Assembly (NCBI RefSeq): GCF_964058995.1
Contig: NZ_OZ060382.1
Coordinates: 124,001-188,000 of the forward strand
From: Buchnera aphidicola (Chaitophorus populicola)
GTDB taxonomy: Bacteria; Pseudomonadota; Gammaproteobacteria; Enterobacterales; Enterobacteriaceae
DNA length: 64,000 bases
Direction of reading: 5' to 3'
This document shows, one piece after another, positions 41,118-50,268 of the stretch. The translations under genes and the position numbers were made by a program. Numbering within the stretch: position 1 is the stretch's first letter; every line of letters starts with the position of its first letter. Under the pieces are notes generated by a model. That model was not told the origin of the DNA. It saw only the letters and a list, made by a program, of their open reading frames with translations, and ran no database searches.

Positions 41118-41506
41118 TGGAGTTGGCGGGATTTGAACCCGCGTCCAAAAAAATTTAATTTACTGAAGCACTACATGATTAGTCTTTTATTTAATCTTTT
41201 TCCTTTTTTATTCAAGACATTTAAAAGGAACGTAATGTTTTTATTTAAAAAAATAATTAAGCTAAAACAGTAACTTAAATATTTAATCTCTAAATTTTGT
41301 GACCATTTATAAAAATTATTTATCTTTTTTGTCAGAGATTGAATACAAATAAAGATTTAAATGGGCTTAAAACAGTTTTTTAAGCTGCTAAAGCGTAATT
41401 TTGTTTATTTTTTGCAGATATTTTTTTTCGGTTTTTTAAGGAGGCAAACCGATCCTCCTCATGCGCATTAGTAAATAAATTTTTTGTCAAATCCAAAATC
41501 AACCCC
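41118..41506 (-). ncRNA. ssrA: Transfer-messenger RNA (tmRNA)
   Basis: Rescues stalled ribosomes together with SmpB. The 5' end GGGGTTGATTTTGGATTTGACA and the 3' T-arm GGACGCGGGTTCAAATCCCG plus CCAACTCCA are both readable on the minus strand. The 7-bp acceptor stem pairs GGGGTTG with CAACTCC (one G-T pair). The resume codon GCA is at 41415-41413 and the tag reads AKNKQNYALAA followed by TAA (41382-41380), which keeps the YALAA proteolysis signal. No CCA is encoded after the discriminator A. The length of about 389 bases is slightly above the 363-base mature E. coli tmRNA. Confidence 0.95.
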
Positions 41507-41656
41507 ATTATTTAAAATAGCACTAAAATTTTTTTAAATTTAATAAAAGAATTTTTTAATATTATAATATTATATTATGCAATAATACAATATTATTCAT
41601 AAAATTAATTTTTATTAATTACGTAAAAACATTTAAATATCTATTAAGGTGTAAAA

Positions 41657-41983
41657 ATGAATATAGTTTCTAAAATTAAAAATCAAATTTCTACTAATCC
41701 TATTATTATTTATATGAAAGGTTCTCCAGATTTTCCTAGTTGTGGTTTTTCTGCTAGAGCTATAAAAATTTTATTAAGTTTAAAAGTTAGATTTGCGTAT
41801 ATTGATATTTTACAACATTCAGATATTCGATCAGAATTACCTAAATTTTCTAATTGGCCAACTTTTCCTCAATTATGGGTTTCAGGAAAATTAATTGGTG
41901 GAAGTGATATTATGCTTGAAATGTTTAATAATGGAGAATTAAAAAAAATTATTATAAAAGCTTTAAAATCTAATAAAAAATAA
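41657..41983 (+). CDS. grxD: Monothiol glutaredoxin 4
   Basis: CGFS-type glutaredoxin that binds and passes on [2Fe-2S] clusters rather than reducing disulfides. The 108 residues (E. coli 115) carry the diagnostic SCGFSARA near 29-36 with a preceding YMKGSPDFP (glutathione site), the WPTFPQLWVSGKLIGGSDI block near 67-86, and a helical C-terminus. Divergent from ssrA and convergent with rnt. Probably works with ErpA in supplying complex I and other Fe-S proteins. Confidence 0.95.
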   Translation: MNIVSKIKNQISTNPIIIYMKGSPDFPSCGFSARAIKILLSLKVRFAYIDILQHSDIRSELPKFSNWPTFPQLWVSGKLIGGSDIMLEMFNNGELKKIIIKALKSNKK

Positions 41984-42055
41984 TATATTTTAAATAATCT
42001 AAAAAATATTACAAAAACAATTATGCAAATAATATAGTAATTTCATAATTACATG

Positions 42056-42088
42056 AGATATGATGTATAAATTTGTTTCATCATATCT
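42056..42088. terminator. Shared hairpin, grxD / rnt
   Basis: A perfect 10-bp stem pairs AGATATGATG (42056-42065) with CATCATATCT (42079-42088) around a 13-base loop and is followed by a short T run on the plus strand. It lies between the stops of convergent grxD and rnt, a position expected of a two-way terminator. Confidence 0.7.
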
Positions 42089-42128
42089 TTTATATTATAT
42101 AAATTTAATTTATATTAAAAACTTTTTT

Positions 42129-42782
42129 TTAAGATTTTTTTATTTTCCTATTTGTAATAGGCCATCCACCTATTTTTTTCCAAAGATTTACAATTTTACA
42201 AAATAAATTTGCTGTTTTTAAAGTATCATATAAAGCAGAATGTGCTTGATTATTATCAAAAGATAATCCCATTGCTCGACATGCTTTGGACAAAACCGTT
42301 TGACCTACAGTTAATCCACTTAAAGATGCAGTATCAAAAGTTGCAAATGAATGGAATGGATTATTTATAGATTTTGTTCTATGCGATGCTGCCATAATAA
42401 AATTATGATCAAAATTTGCATTATGAGCTACAATAATAGCTTTACTGCATTCATATTTTTTAATTCCTTGATAAATTATTGTAAAAATTTCTTTTAACAT
42501 TTGTTTTTCACTAATTGCACCTCTAAAAGGATTAAATGGATCTATTTTATTAAAAGATAATGCTTCTTTATGTATTAAAGATCCTTCAAAAGGTTTAATA
42601 TGAAAATGTATTTTTTTATCAATTTTAAGCCATCCATAGCTATTCATTTTTAATGTAACAACTCCAATTTCAAGTAATGCATCAGTTATAGGATTAAAAC
42701 CAGCTGTTTCAACATCAATAACTACAGGATAAAATGTTCTGAATCTTTTACTTAATAAACTTTTTTTTGTTTTTATATACAT
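42129..42782 (-). CDS. rnt: Ribonuclease T
   Basis: DEDDh 3'-5' exoribonuclease that trims the 3' ends of tRNA, 5S and 23S rRNA. The 217 residues (E. coli 215) contain [21 protein letters not shown] near 20-40 (first D and E), [11 protein letters not shown] near 118-128 (second D) and the last [11 protein letters not shown] near 181-191 (H and D). Conserved FDTASLSGL and [11 protein letters not shown] are also present. Trimming of tRNA tails is followed by CCA repair, which matters for tRNAs and a tmRNA that lack an encoded CCA. Confidence 0.96.
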   Translation of the reverse strand: MYIKTKKSLLSKRFRTFYPVVIDVETAGFNPITDALLEIGVVTLKMNSYGWLKIDKKIHFHIKPFEGSLIHKEALSFNKIDPFNPFRGAISEKQMLKEIFTIIYQGIKKYECSKAIIVAHNANFDHNFIMAASHRTKSINNPFHSFATFDTASLSGLTVGQTVLSKACRAMGLSFDNNQAHSALYDTLKTANLFCKIVNLWKKIGGWPITNRKIKKS

Positions 42783-43069
42783 TATTATTCCATAATAAAT
42801 ATATTAAGATTTAATAAAACTAATTTTTAAAATTTGATAATTTTTTTAAAAATTTTTTATATAATATAGGTTTTGAATTAGTTGTATAAATTTTATTTTT
42901 TAATTTAAAATTTAACATATTCATCTTATAATGTTAAGAATAATAAATATTTTTTTTAAATAGATATTTTTTTATTTAAAAAAAAATAAAAAATATATTA
43001 TATTTATATAAATATTTAAAAATAACATTTTGATAAATTTGAATTTTATAAAATATAGGAGCCAGATAA

Positions 43070-43684
43070 ATGATATATAAGTTACCTAAATTAAAATATG
43101 AATATGATGCTTTTCAACCTTATTTTGATGAATTAACTATGAAAATTCATTATACTAAACATCATCAAACATATGTTAATAATTTAAACAATATATTATC
43201 AAAAACAGATTTTGTGCATTATACAGAAAAAAAATTATTATCTAAAGTACATCTTTTACCTAAAAAATATCAAACTTTAGTAAGAAATAATTTAGGTGGG
43301 CATGTAAATCATAGTTTTTTTTGGAAAAATTTAAAAAAAAATACTGTTTTACAAGGAAAATTAAAAAAAGATATTGAAAAAAAATTTATTAGTATAGAAA
43401 ATTTTAAGCAAGAGTTTATAAAACATGCAATGAATCATTTTGGTTCAGGATGGGTTTGGCTAATTAAATCAAATAATAATTTACTTATTACTACTACTTC
43501 TAATCAAGATAATCCATTAATGAATTATGATTGTATAATAAATAAAGGATTTCCTATTATTGTTTTAGATTTATGGGAACATGCATATTATTTAAAATAT
43601 CAAAATAATAAATTAGATTATATTAAATCATATTTTAATATTATTAATTGGGATGAAGCTTCTAAGCAGTATCTAAAATATTAA
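43070..43684 (+). CDS. sodA: Superoxide dismutase (Mn/Fe type)
   Basis: Converts superoxide to peroxide and oxygen, upstream of the peroxiredoxin. The 204 residues (E. coli SodA 206) hold the four metal ligands in family context: MKIHYTKHHQTYVNNLNN (first His near 27), NNLGGHVNHSFFWKNL (second His near 82), LDLWEHAYYLKYQN (Asp and His near 168-172) and NIINWDEASKQY at the end. The manganese assignment rests on similarity to SodA. AGGAG lies a few bases before the ATG. Confidence 0.93.
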   Translation: MIYKLPKLKYEYDAFQPYFDELTMKIHYTKHHQTYVNNLNNILSKTDFVHYTEKKLLSKVHLLPKKYQTLVRNNLGGHVNHSFFWKNLKKNTVLQGKLKKDIEKKFISIENFKQEFIKHAMNHFGSGWVWLIKSNNNLLITTTSNQDNPLMNYDCIINKGFPIIVLDLWEHAYYLKYQNNKLDYIKSYFNIINWDEASKQYLKY

Positions 43685-43814
43685 AGTTATTTTTATTTAA
43701 ATTAATATCAATATTTTATTTATTTCTTAAATATAAATATTATATTAATTTATAATTAAAATTTTTTATATTTTTTAATATTTTATAAAAAAATTTCTGG
43801 ATGGGTTATAACGT

Positions 43815-44363
43815 ATGCATAAAATAAAAATGATAGCAGGATTAGGAAATCCATTACAAAAATATAATAATACTCGTCATAACGTCGGAATATGGTATAT
43901 AGAATCGTTATCTAGATTTTTTAATTTAAATTTTAAAGATAGCAAAAAATTTTCTGGATATATAAGTGAATTTTTTTTTTTACAAAAAAAAATTATATTA
44001 TTTATTCCAAATATTTTTATGAATTTGAATGGTTCTGCTATATTTAAAATATCAAATTTTTATCATATTCATTTAAATGAAATTTTAATAGTACATGATG
44101 AATTAGATTTATTGCCTGGAGTTTTAAAAATTAAATATGGTTATGGAAGTAATGGTCATAAAGGGTTAAAAAATCTTATTCAAATGTTTCAAAAAAAAAT
44201 TTTTTATAAACGTTTATCAATTGGTATTGGTCGTCCTGAAAAGATACAAGATATTTCTAATTTTGTACTGTCTAAACCTACATATCATGAAAAAAAAAAA
44301 ATTTTAAAATCTATTAATCATTCCATTCATTCAATTTTTTCTAAAAATATAAAAAAATTTTAA
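43815..44363 (+). CDS. pth: Peptidyl-tRNA hydrolase
   Basis: Releases peptides from tRNAs that drop off the ribosome. The 182 residues (E. coli 194) keep GLGNPLQKYNNTRHNVG with the catalytic His near 22, IFMNLNGSA near 67 and IVHDELDLLPGVLKIKYG near 93. The block that reads GGHNGLK in E. coli reads NGHKGLK here, so the active-site Asn (E. coli Asn114) is replaced by Lys. The C-terminus is shortened. It precedes ychF, the same pair as in E. coli. Confidence 0.93.
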   Translation: MHKIKMIAGLGNPLQKYNNTRHNVGIWYIESLSRFFNLNFKDSKKFSGYISEFFFLQKKIILFIPNIFMNLNGSAIFKISNFYHIHLNEILIVHDELDLLPGVLKIKYGYGSNGHKGLKNLIQMFQKKIFYKRLSIGIGRPEKIQDISNFVLSKPTYHEKKKILKSINHSIHSIFSKNIKKF

Positions 44364-44449
44364 ATATTTTAAATGTAAAATTAATTTAATTTTTTTAAAA
44401 AATTTTTTTATATAATTAAACATAAATATTTTAACTAAAGGAATAAATT

Positions 44450-45499
44450 ATGAATGTGAAATGTGGAATTATTGGATTACCTAATGTAGGAAAATCTACT
44501 ATTTTTAATATTTTAACAAAATCTAAAGTTTCATCTTTAAATTTTCCTTTTTGTACAATTTCTCCAAATATAGGATTCGCTCAAGTTTATGACAATAGGT
44601 TAATTAAATTAAAAGATATTGTATGTCCAAATAAATTGATTTCTACTGTAGTTAAAATAGTTGATATAGCTGGATTAGTTAAAGGTGCTTCAAAAGGAGA
44701 AGGATTAGGAAATAAATTTTTAAGTCAAATCAGAGAAGTAGACGCTTTAATTCATGTTGTAAGAGTTTTTCAAGATGATAATATAATTCATGTAGAAAAT
44801 TTCATTGATCCGATACGTGATATTAATATTATTAATACAGAACTAATTTTTTCTGATATAGAACAGTGTGAAAAAAGTATTTTAATGATAAAAAAATATA
44901 AAAATTTAAATAAAAATGAATTTATTAGAGAAAAAAATTTATTAAAAAGATGTTTATCTCATTTAAACAAATTTTATTTATTACGTACATTAAAATTATC
45001 TGTTAAAGAAAGATTTATAATAAATAAATTTAAATTTTTAACATTTAAACCAACTATTTTTTTAATTAATATAAATAAAAATAAAAATAACAATATTTTT
45101 TTAGATAAAGTACAGAAATTTTTAAATAAAGATTTAAATAATGTTATTTGCCCAGATGATATTGAAAGTAGTAATTATAAAGATTTTAAAAATTATTCAA
45201 AATTAAATGAAATTGTTAATACAATATATAAAATTTTAAATTTAGAAACATTTTTTACAGTAGGAAAGAAAGAAGTACGAGCATGGTCATTTATAAAAAA
45301 TTCTAAAATTATTGAAGTTGCAAAAATTATACATAGTGATTTTAGTAAAGGGTTTATTCGAGCTAAAGTAATTAAATATATAGATTTTATTCGATATAAG
45401 TCTGAAAAAGATGTAAAAAAAAAAGGAAAATTAAGATTAGAAGGTAAAAAATATATAGTTCAAGACGGAGATATTATTCATTTTTTATTTAATATATAA
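44450..45499 (+). CDS. ychF: Ribosome-binding ATPase YchF
   Basis: Obg-like P-loop ATPase, also called EngD or OLA1 in other organisms; it binds ribosomes and prefers ATP to GTP. The 349 residues (E. coli 363) show the P-loop GLPNVGKSTIFN near 8-19, switch region NFPFCTISPN, the G3 motif DIAGLVKGASKGEGLGNKFLSQIREVDALIHVVR near 69-102, and the C-terminal TGS-like domain with FFTVGKKEVRAW near 268 and FIRAKVI near 302. Its central coiled coil is Lys/Asn-rich. AAAGGAA precedes the ATG. Confidence 0.95.
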   Translation: MNVKCGIIGLPNVGKSTIFNILTKSKVSSLNFPFCTISPNIGFAQVYDNRLIKLKDIVCPNKLISTVVKIVDIAGLVKGASKGEGLGNKFLSQIREVDALIHVVRVFQDDNIIHVENFIDPIRDINIINTELIFSDIEQCEKSILMIKKYKNLNKNEFIREKNLLKRCLSHLNKFYLLRTLKLSVKERFIINKFKFLTFKPTIFLININKNKNNNIFLDKVQKFLNKDLNNVICPDDIESSNYKDFKNYSKLNEIVNTIYKILNLETFFTVGKKEVRAWSFIKNSKIIEVAKIIHSDFSKGFIRAKVIKYIDFIRYKSEKDVKKKGKLRLEGKKYIVQDGDIIHFLFNI

Positions 45500-45523
45500 A
45501 ATAATTGATTAAATTATATTTCA

Positions 45524-45545
45524 TAGAGAGGATATTTCCTCTCTA
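45524..45545. terminator. Shared hairpin, ychF / thrC
   Basis: A perfect 9-bp stem pairs TAGAGAGGA (45524-45532) with TCCTCTCTA (45537-45545) and closes on a TATT loop. It occupies the 56-base gap between convergent ychF and thrC and ends ten bases from the thrC stop. Four clustered G/C pairs make it one of the most stable hairpins in the window. Confidence 0.8.
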
Positions 45546-45555
45546 ATTTCAGATT

Positions 45556-46851
45556 TTATTTGTTTAATAAAATTTTTTTTAATTTGTTGAAGTTTGGTTG
45601 TATATTATATGATAAATCTTTTAAATGAAATATATTAGAAATAGAATTTTTTTCTTTGAGTTTGATATTTAGAATTTTTTCAACTGTATCTTGAAATTTA
45701 ATTGGATGGGCTGTTCCTAAAAACACTCCATGTTCATTTGATTTTAATTTATTTTTTAATAAAGTATATGCAATAGCAGCATGAGGTTCAGAGATATATT
45801 GATATTTTTGATATAAATCTTTAATATTTTTTTCTGTTTTCTTTTCAGATACATATCCATATTTTAGATCTTTAATGTTCCATTTTTTTTTATGAAAAAT
45901 TTCTTCTACTCTAGGCCAATTGTTTGGTCGACTAATATCCATTGCATTAGACATTGTTGAAATAGTTTTATAAGGATTCCAAATACCTGTATCTAGATAT
46001 CTTGGTACAGTATTATTAGAATTTGTTGCTAAGATAAATTTTTTAATAGGTAAACCCATAGATTTTGCTAATAAACCTGCTGTTAAATTTCCAAAATTAC
46101 CACATGGTATAGAAATTACTAATTTATTTTTTAAATCTTTAGGAATTAAATAGAAAATTTCAAAAAAATAGCATATTTGTGCAAATAATCTACTTACATT
46201 TATTGAATTAGCTGAATTTAATTGTGTATTTTCTTTAATTTCTTGATCATGAAAAGCTTTTTTAACTAATTTTTGACATTCATCAAAACTTCCATTTACC
46301 GATATTGTTGTAATATTTTTTCCTAATGTGCAAAATAATTTTTTTTGAACATTACTAATTTTTCCTTTAGGATAAAGTATAATTACTTTAATATTTTTCA
46401 TTTTATAAAATGCATGTGCTACAGCGGCGCCTGTATCTCCAGAAGTTGCTGTTAATATAGTTATTGATTTATTATCTTTATTATTTAAACAAGATAGGAT
46501 ATGAGCCATAAATCTTGCTCCATAATCTTTAAAAGCTAAAGTTGGTCCATGAAACAATTCCATACAATAAATATTATTTGTAATATTTATCATTTTAGGT
46601 TTAGAAAAGTTAAATGCAGATTTAACACTGTTTTTAATTTTTTTTTTTTTAATTTCAGATCCAATTAGCATAGATAAAATTTTTTGGCTACGAGAAACAA
46701 ATTTTTTATTTAATAATTCTTTAATTTTTTTTTTAGAGAAAACTGGTAATTTTTTAGGAAAAAATAATCCTTGATTTTTTCCTAATCCAAATTTTACAGC
46801 TTGAGAGAAGTTTACTTCTTCTTTTGTATCTTTAAGATTATATAGTTTCAT
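45556..46851 (-). CDS. thrC: Threonine synthase
   Basis: PLP enzyme that converts O-phosphohomoserine to threonine, the last step of the pathway. The 431 residues (E. coli 428) begin MKLYNLKDTKEEVNFSQAVKFGLGKNQGLFFP. The PLP lysine lies in GPTLAFKDYGARFMAH near 107, the phosphate-binding loop region in TATSGDTGAAVAHAF near 132, and GNFGNLTAGLLAKSMG is near 240. A 13-A run lies inside the gene (plus-strand T at 46638-46650). The start overlaps the thrB stop by 14 bases, so translation is probably coupled. Confidence 0.97.
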   Translation of the reverse strand: MKLYNLKDTKEEVNFSQAVKFGLGKNQGLFFPKKLPVFSKKKIKELLNKKFVSRSQKILSMLIGSEIKKKKIKNSVKSAFNFSKPKMINITNNIYCMELFHGPTLAFKDYGARFMAHILSCLNNKDNKSITILTATSGDTGAAVAHAFYKMKNIKVIILYPKGKISNVQKKLFCTLGKNITTISVNGSFDECQKLVKKAFHDQEIKENTQLNSANSINVSRLFAQICYFFEIFYLIPKDLKNKLVISIPCGNFGNLTAGLLAKSMGLPIKKFILATNSNNTVPRYLDTGIWNPYKTISTMSNAMDISRPNNWPRVEEIFHKKKWNIKDLKYGYVSEKKTEKNIKDLYQKYQYISEPHAAIAYTLLKNKLKSNEHGVFLGTAHPIKFQDTVEKILNIKLKEKNSISNIFHLKDLSYNIQPNFNKLKKILLNK

Positions 46852-47788
46852 AAGATTTTTTTCCTATTTTTCTAACGCCAATGGAATCTATTTGACATAT
46901 ATAAGAAAATCCTTGTTTTGTTTGAATATAGTTTTCTAAAAAGTATTTTTTTACTTTTTCTGCTGTCATTTCATTATCACAAATAGAAAAAATTGTTGGT
47001 CCAGATCCAGAAATACCATATGCAATAGAACCGATTTTTTGAATATTTTTTTTATGTTGATCAAAATTTTTTAAAAACTGTTTTCTATATGGTTCAGCAA
47101 TAATATCTTGAATACAAGATGCAGCTAAATTTTTCTGTTTAGTATATAAAGCATGTATAAAACATGATAAATTTTTACTATGTTCTATACAATCTTTTTT
47201 AGAATAATAATTAGGTAATACAGATCTAGATATAGATGTAGATAATTTTACTCCAGGCCATGCGATAATCCAAAACCAATTTTTAAAATAAGGGATATTT
47301 TGATAAATATTTTTTTTATTTGATATAATTAATTTTATACCTCCAAGATAAGATGGAATAACATTATCATAATGCTTTTCTCCTGAAATTTCTTTTTCTA
47401 ACATACCCATTAATTTTATTAATTTTTTTTTTTTTAAAGGTTTTTTAAAAAATATATTTAAAGCAACTAAAGTAGCTACAATAGAAGATGCACTTGATCC
47501 GAGACCAGAACTTACAGGAAGATTCTTTTCAAGTATGATATGCACATTCTTTTTTTTTTTTATTGTTTTACAAAATATTTTCCATGCTTTCCAAGTTAAA
47601 TTATCATAAATAGATGTAGGTAATTCTTTAGAAAATTTTCCAGTATTTGTTAATTTAATTGTTTTAGAGGATTTAATTGTTACTATATCTCCTAAATTTT
47701 TATTTTTAATTGGAGTAATAGCAGCGCCTAATATATCAAATCCTACGCCTAAATTTCCAATTGATGCTGGTGCATATATTTTTATCAT
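46838..47788 (-). CDS. thrB: Homoserine kinase
   Basis: GHMP-family kinase that phosphorylates homoserine. The 316 residues (E. coli 310) have the three GHMP motifs: YAPASIGNLGVGFDILGAAI at the N-terminus, PVSSGLGSSASSIVATLVALN near 91-111 (ATP loop), and GSIAYGISGSGPTIFSICD near 258-276. Two long A runs interrupt otherwise ordinary coding sequence (13 at plus-strand T 47423-47435 and about 12 near 47550-47561). It lies between thrA and thrC, overlapping thrC. Confidence 0.96.
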   Translation of the reverse strand: MIKIYAPASIGNLGVGFDILGAAITPIKNKNLGDIVTIKSSKTIKLTNTGKFSKELPTSIYDNLTWKAWKIFCKTIKKKKNVHIILEKNLPVSSGLGSSASSIVATLVALNIFFKKPLKKKKLIKLMGMLEKEISGEKHYDNVIPSYLGGIKLIISNKKNIYQNIPYFKNWFWIIAWPGVKLSTSISRSVLPNYYSKKDCIEHSKNLSCFIHALYTKQKNLAASCIQDIIAEPYRKQFLKNFDQHKKNIQKIGSIAYGISGSGPTIFSICDNEMTAEKVKKYFLENYIQTKQGFSYICQIDSIGVRKIGKKSYETI

Positions 47789-47805
47789 TCTTAACTCCAG
47801 ATAAT

Positions 47806-50268
47806 TTATACTATAGTTTTTAATAAATCAGAAAATACTCCAGATGCAGTCACTTTTTTTCCTGCTCCGTATCCTCTAATTACTAATGGCATAGGTTGAT
47901 AATATTTTGTGTAAAAAGATAATGCATTTTCACCGTTTTTAATTTCATATAATGGATCTTTGTTATTTACCGCTTCAAGTTTTACTGTGCATTTTCCTGT
48001 TTTACTAATTTTTCCAATAAATTTTATTTTTTTGTTATCTTTTTTAGCAAGTTTTATTTTTTCTAAAAAATATTGATTAAATTTTTTTGTATCTTTTAAA
48101 AATTTTTGAATTTTTGTATTAGTATTAATTAATTCCGGTAATATTTTTTTGATTTTAATATCCTTTAATTCTAGTGTATATCCGAATTCTCTAGCTATAA
48201 TTAATAATTTTCTTGCAACATCTAATCCGGATAAATCTTCTCTTGGATCAGGTTCAGTTAAGCCTTTTTTTTTAGCTTCTATAATAGCGTCTGAAAATAA
48301 TATTTTTTTTTCTAACTTTCCAAAAATAAACGATAAAGAACCAGATAATATTCCTTTAAAACTAATTAATTTATCTCCTGTATTTTTTAAATTTTGAATA
48401 GTTTGAATTACTGGAAGACCGCCTCCAACGTTTGTTTCATAAAGAAATTTTTTATTATTTTTATAAGCTATTTTTCTAATATTTTGATAATCAATAATAT
48501 TTCCTGTATTAAATTTTTTGTTTGCAGTAATAATATTAAATTTATTTTTTATAAAATATAAATACTGTTTAGAAATTTTTGTACTAGATGTACAATCTAT
48601 AATAGAAGCATTAGTAAATTTATTTTTTTTAATAATTTTATATATTTTATTAATTAGAAATTTTTCTTTAATATATTTTTTTTTAATTGTATTAAATTCT
48701 TTTTTCCATAACTGTATGTTTATTCCATTTTTTTTAAATAATATTTTGTTAGAATTTGAGATTAAACAAATTTTAATTAAAATATTTTTATTTTTTAAAT
48801 TTTTTTGCGCTTTTTTTATTTGTTTAATTAAAGTTTTACCTATTCCACCTATACCAAATAAAAATACTTGAATTATTTTATATGAGTTTATTATTTTTTC
48901 ATGTAATAAATTTATAATTTTATTTTGATATTTAGATTTCACTGTTAATGAAATAGAATTATTAGAAAAATTTTTTATATCATAAATAACTTTTATATTT
49001 GAGTTATATAAAGTCTTATAAATATTTTTAATAATTTTTTTTTGTTTTTTTATTTTAGGTTTAATTATTGAAATAATAGATATTTTTTTTTGAATTTTTA
49101 TTTTAAATATTTTCTTATTGTTGAAAATAAAATTTTTAACTATATAATTTATTTTTTGAAAGTATTTATCTTTAATATAAATTTTAATATATGGTATATT
49201 GATAAAATTTATAGATAAAAATAATATTATGGATTCTTCTTTATGAATTTTGATTAAATTTTTATATATTTTGTTTATATTTTCTTGATTTGACGTTTTT
49301 ATTGTAAATATATTTACATTTTCTATATAAGTAATATTAGGATATATTTTTTTTGTATTTTTGTTGTTTATATTTTCAATTTTAGTTCCAATAAAATCTT
49401 TATTAAATGTGTTTTTAATATAACAAGGAATATTAAATTTTTTTAATGGATAAATAGTTTTAGGATGAAGAACTTTAGCTCCTAAATTAGATATTTCCAT
49501 AACATTTTTATATGAAATATTTTTTATAATTTTTGCATGAGGAACAATTTTTGGATCACATGTTAATATTCCATTTACATCAGTCCAAATTTCGCAAGAT
49601 TGAGATTTCATGCAAGCAGATAATACAGCTGCTGAATAATCTGAACCATTACGTCCTAAAAGTACTAGTTCTTTTTTTTTATTTCCTGCAATAAATCCTG
49701 GCATTAAAATAATAGATTTTTTTTTAAAATTTATTTTTTTAATTTTTTTCATGGATTTAGGAATATTTACATAAGAATCTAAGACATTTCCTTCGGCTAA
49801 AATACTTTTTATTGGATTAATTAATTGAACGTTATAACCTTTAGTAATTAATATATTTCTCATAATTTGAGTAGATAATATTTCTCCTCGAGAAATAATT
49901 TGAGCAAATATAAGATCAGAACATATATTTGAAATATATATATTTTTACATAAATTTTTTAAAAACAAAATTTCATTATTAACTTTTTTAATTATTTTTT
50001 GAAACAAAAATTTTTTATTATCTTTATAAATGTTTTCGATTATTATATAAAATTTATTTTTTATTTTTATAATTTCTTTTTTATAATTAATATCTTTTAT
50101 TAAAGATAACTCTATAATTTTTTCTAAAGAGTTTGTAATAGTTGCTGGAGCAGATAAAACTACAGCAGTTTGTGTAATTTTAGATTTTTCTTCAATAATA
50201 TTTGATACAAAGATAATTTTTTTTGCATCAGCTAAAGAAGTTCCTCCAAATTTTAAAACATGATTCAT
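47806..50268 (-). CDS. thrA: Aspartokinase I / homoserine dehydrogenase I
   Basis: Bifunctional enzyme for the first and third steps from aspartate to threonine. The 820 residues equal E. coli ThrA. The aspartokinase domain (about 1-290) shows LKFGGTSLADAKKI, GFIAGNKKKELVLLGRNGSDYSAAVLSA and EIWTDVNGILTCDPKIV. The central ACT regulatory region (about 300-460) is strongly eroded to Ile/Lys/Asn-rich sequence. The homoserine dehydrogenase domain (about 465-820) has FLFGIGGIGKTLIKQI, NVGGGLPVIQTIQNL, GILSGSLSFIFGKL and GLTEPDPREDLSGLDVARKLLIIAREFG. Feedback inhibition by threonine depends on the ACT region and may be weakened. It is the first gene of thrA-thrB-thrC. Confidence 0.96.
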   Translation of the reverse strand: MNHVLKFGGTSLADAKKIIFVSNIIEEKSKITQTAVVLSAPATITNSLEKIIELSLIKDINYKKEIIKIKNKFYIIIENIYKDNKKFLFQKIIKKVNNEILFLKNLCKNIYISNICSDLIFAQIISRGEILSTQIMRNILITKGYNVQLINPIKSILAEGNVLDSYVNIPKSMKKIKKINFKKKSIILMPGFIAGNKKKELVLLGRNGSDYSAAVLSACMKSQSCEIWTDVNGILTCDPKIVPHAKIIKNISYKNVMEISNLGAKVLHPKTIYPLKKFNIPCYIKNTFNKDFIGTKIENINNKNTKKIYPNITYIENVNIFTIKTSNQENINKIYKNLIKIHKEESIILFLSINFINIPYIKIYIKDKYFQKINYIVKNFIFNNKKIFKIKIQKKISIISIIKPKIKKQKKIIKNIYKTLYNSNIKVIYDIKNFSNNSISLTVKSKYQNKIINLLHEKIINSYKIIQVFLFGIGGIGKTLIKQIKKAQKNLKNKNILIKICLISNSNKILFKKNGINIQLWKKEFNTIKKKYIKEKFLINKIYKIIKKNKFTNASIIDCTSSTKISKQYLYFIKNKFNIITANKKFNTGNIIDYQNIRKIAYKNNKKFLYETNVGGGLPVIQTIQNLKNTGDKLISFKGILSGSLSFIFGKLEKKILFSDAIIEAKKKGLTEPDPREDLSGLDVARKLLIIAREFGYTLELKDIKIKKILPELINTNTKIQKFLKDTKKFNQYFLEKIKLAKKDNKKIKFIGKISKTGKCTVKLEAVNNKDPLYEIKNGENALSFYTKYYQPMPLVIRGYGAGKKVTASGVFSDLLKTIV

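Noticed and set aside
41119-41146. Ordinary tRNA suggested by the T-arm sequence GGTTCAAATCC on the minus strand
   Set aside because: Its acceptor partner lies almost 390 bases away and a tag reading frame lies between them, so it is the 3' end of tmRNA.
41561-41590. Promoter for ssrA (TTGTAT-18-TATAAT on the minus strand)
   Set aside because: It lies about 55 bases from the mature 5' end in DNA full of overlapping TATAAT-like strings, so it cannot be told from background.
48518-48871. 117-codon plus-strand frame opposite thrA
   Set aside because: It is a hydrophobic Phe/Ile/Leu string expected from the reverse complement of AAA/AAT-rich codons, and lies inside an intact gene.
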